64,000 bases of DNA, taken from assembly GCA_902800065.1 (NCBI GenBank), contig CADCDE010000008.1, positions 1-64,000 of the forward strand, given 5' to 3'. Below are positions 62,402-64,000 of this stretch, one piece after another (the first letter of the stretch is position 1; each line of letters begins with the position of its first letter). The notes under the pieces are model-generated. The model was not told where the DNA came from. It ran no database searches and worked only from the letters and a program-made list of their open reading frames with translations. Source of the stretch: an uncultured Ruminococcus sp. (lineage in GTDB: Bacteria > Bacillota > Clostridia > Oscillospirales > Acutalibacteraceae). The translations under genes and the position numbers were made by a program.

Positions 62402-63267
62402 ACCTGTCTGCCTTTCTCGGTAAATTTATCATTCAATACTTTATAAAATGTTTTATCTTTCAGCTTTATCAACTTTGTTTCTATCTGAGATGACGTTACA
62501 TATATAACATCACTGCGGTTTATTATCATCGTTTTTACACCGTCAAGTGTCAGATATACCTTCGTATTGTCATCACAGGCGGCACTGAGTGCAAGCTGTG
62601 AATGATGACTGAATACGACAGGTCTTGCAAAAAGAGAATGTGAGCATACAGGTGTCATTACAATACACTTCATAGTAGGTTCAACGACAGGTCCTCCTGC
62701 CGCAAGTGAATATGCACTTGAACCTGTAGGTGTCGATACTATCAGTCCGTCTGCTCTATAATGACATATATATCCCTTATCCTCCGCAAGCGATATATCT
62801 ATATCTATCAGCCTTGACAAAGATCCCCTCGATATTACCGCATCATTCATCGCATAAAATTCCTTATCCCTGTGAGTGACCTTCAGCATCATCCTCTTTT
62901 CAATCGAATAATCTCCGTCTGCAAGTCTTGACAGCATATCAAGTTCATTCGGTTCAAGTTCCGCAACAAAGCCCAATCTACCCGTATTTATTCCCAGAAT
63001 AGGCTTATCAAGCAAAGCCGCCTTTCTTGCCGCATGGATTATCGTACCGTCACCGCCTATGGTCAGCACCATATCGCATAATCTCAATATATTATCCGTA
63101 TCACCCCAAAATATCTCATTTTGGGATTCATACTGCCTTTTGAGTGAACAGTCCATCAATACCTGTATACCAAGTTCCAACAATTTTCCGATAACTTCGA
63201 CGGATGTTTCATAAGCCCTTTTCTTCGTCAGATTCGGTATCAGAAAAATACTCCTTATACCATTCAA
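62398..63267 (-). CDS. nadK: NAD kinase
   Basis: A 289-residue enzyme that phosphorylates NAD to NADP with ATP. The GGDGTIIHAAR motif, GINTGRLGFVAEL and the NDAVISRGSLSRL, GLIVSTPTGSSAYSLAAGGP segments are diagnostic. Second gene of the tlyA run, 16 bp after tlyA and overlapping argR. Confidence 0.95.
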   Translation of the reverse strand: MNGIRSIFLIPNLTKKRAYETSVEVIGKLLELGIQVLMDCSLKRQYESQNEIFWGDTDNILRLCDMVLTIGGDGTIIHAARKAALLDKPILGINTGRLGFVAELEPNELDMLSRLADGDYSIEKRMMLKVTHRDKEFYAMNDAVISRGSLSRLIDIDISLAEDKGYICHYRADGLIVSTPTGSSAYSLAAGGPVVEPTMKCIVMTPVCSHSLFARPVVFSHHSQLALSAACDDNTKVYLTLDGVKTMIINRSDVIYVTSSQIETKLIKLKDKTFYKVLNDKFTEKGRQV

Positions 63268-63283
63268 AACAAATCATCTCCGA

Positions 63284-64000
63284 TCATTTGTCAAGCTCAA
63301 GATGTGAAGCCTCCACAACGGCATCTATATCTATTTCACTGACCGCCACAGGCTCATCCGACTTTCTTATATATAAAAGATATTCTATATTACCCTCAGG
63401 TCCCTTTATCGGCGAATAATCCAAATCTATCACATCAAAGCCATTAGACAAGCAAAATTCATATATCTTTCGGATAACATCCTTATGCACATTCTTATCC
63501 CTGACAACACCGTTTTTTCCGACATTTCCCCTGCCTGCCTCAAATTGCGGCTTTATCAGACATACCGCTGTACAGTCATCTTTCAAAAGCGGTCTGACAG
63601 CCGGCAATACAAGACTTAACGATATAAAACAAACGTCCACGCTGAAAAAATCTATATCATCAGTCACCTGTTCCCTTGTAACATACCTCACATTTGTACG
63701 CTCAAGATTTACTACCCTTTCATCATTCCTCAGCTTCCAGTCAAGCTGTCCGTGACCGACATCTATCGAATAAACCTTTTTTGCACCGTTCTGAAGCATA
63801 CAATCGGTAAATCCACCTGTTGATGCCCCTATATCCATTGTTGTTTTATCTTTCAAATCTATCTTAAACACATCAATCGCTTTTTCAAGTTTTAGCCCTC
63901 CTCGACTGACATATTTTAATTTATTCCCTCTCATTTCTATTTTTACATCTTCACTGTATGCTGTACCGGGTTTATCGGATTTCTGATTGTCAACATAGAT
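63284..64000 (-). CDS. tlyA: TlyA-family rRNA 2'-O-methyltransferase, 5' end beyond the window
   Basis: At least 238 codons; the frame is open to the window edge. The outermost residues (IYVDNQKSDKPGT) are the end of an N-terminal S4 RNA-binding domain, followed by YVSRGGLKLEKAI and an FtsJ-like methyltransferase domain with the SAM site MDIGASTGGFTDCML. TlyA methylates cytidines of 16S and 23S rRNA. The internal ATG at 63934 is not the true start, because the S4 domain continues upstream. First visible gene of the tlyA-nadK-argR-recN-hinT operon. Confidence 0.9.
   Translation of the reverse strand: MYVDNQKSDKPGTAYSEDVKIEMRGNKLKYVSRGGLKLEKAIDVFKIDLKDKTTMDIGASTGGFTDCMLQNGAKKVYSIDVGHGQLDWKLRNDERVVNLERTNVRYVTREQVTDDIDFFSVDVCFISLSLVLPAVRPLLKDDCTAVCLIKPQFEAGRGNVGKNGVVRDKNVHKDVIRKIYEFCLSNGFDVIDLDYSPIKGPEGNIEYLLYIRKSDEPVAVSEIDIDAVVEASHLELDK

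Overview
This AT-rich window reads like a chromosome segment of a Gram-positive, anaerobic, spore-forming member of the Clostridia, most like Ruminococcus and its relatives (Oscillospiraceae). Sporulation genes (sigG, spoVAD, cotJA/cotJB/cotJC, yqfC/yqfD, a spoIIM-like gene, a ylbJ-like gene, a ylmC/ymxH-family gene) sit beside anaerobic genes (class III ribonucleotide reductase, AdhE, a 2[4Fe-4S] ferredoxin, a PflA-like radical SAM protein), an HprK-based sugar-control gene and a large secreted multidomain alpha-amylase. Genes are densely packed, Shine-Dalgarno sites are strong, and TTG starts are frequent. No prophage, intact insertion sequence or CRISPR array was found.

Layout. 0-4.3 kb: two near-identical initiator tRNA genes, an EamA transporter, a P-type ATPase and a PRC-barrel sporulation protein. 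4.3-8.1 kb (minus): hprK-murB-rapZ-whiA. 8.2-10.5 kb: a glycosyltransferase and a Xer-type recombinase. 10.5-11.3 kb: a gene-poor stretch with two large palindromes and a MITE-like element splitting a small reading frame. 11.3-16.6 kb (minus): nrdD behind paired NrdR boxes, a CBS-domain transporter, a cytoplasmic GH13 glucosidase. 16.7-20.5 kb: ferredoxin and sigG (plus), then rpsO-pnp (minus). 20.7-24.2 kb (minus): aroA-aroC-pheA. 24.3-29.7 kb (minus): spoVAD, two membrane proteins, cotJA-cotJB-truncated cotJC, luxS, ddh. 29.9-33.7 kb (plus): a four-gene cassette (unknown, secreted nuclease, unknown, nucleotidyltransferase) and pyrE. 33.8-36.5 kb (minus): a small conserved protein, an orphan ABC ATPase, and a fusion of the N-terminal half of PTS enzyme I with endonuclease III. 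36.6-42.2 kb (plus): lipoprotein, ABC exporter, hypoxanthine-DNA glycosylase, rpsB, tsf. 42.2-50.6 kb: sporulation membrane genes, a radical SAM protein, adhE with a shrunken paralogue directly behind it, a DUF624-like and a SpoIIM-like protein. 50.6-53.7 kb (minus): cobalamin methionine synthase with its activation domain as a separate gene. 53.8-58.3 kb (minus): the amylase. 58.6-64 kb (minus): a DUF4317 protein, then tlyA (cut by the window edge)-nadK-argR-recN-hinT.

The most unusual items are: the enzyme I/endonuclease III fusion; the MITE-like element with TTATTA target duplications whose removal restores an open frame, with a second copy filling the intergenic region between ylbJ and yqfC; the degenerate alcohol-dehydrogenase paralogue behind adhE; and the uncharacterised secreted-nuclease/nucleotidyltransferase operon. 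Two textbook-like regulatory sites can be read directly: paired NrdR boxes before nrdD and a Rex-type operator on the adhE promoter. Names rest on recognised motifs and gene order; no database search was possible.
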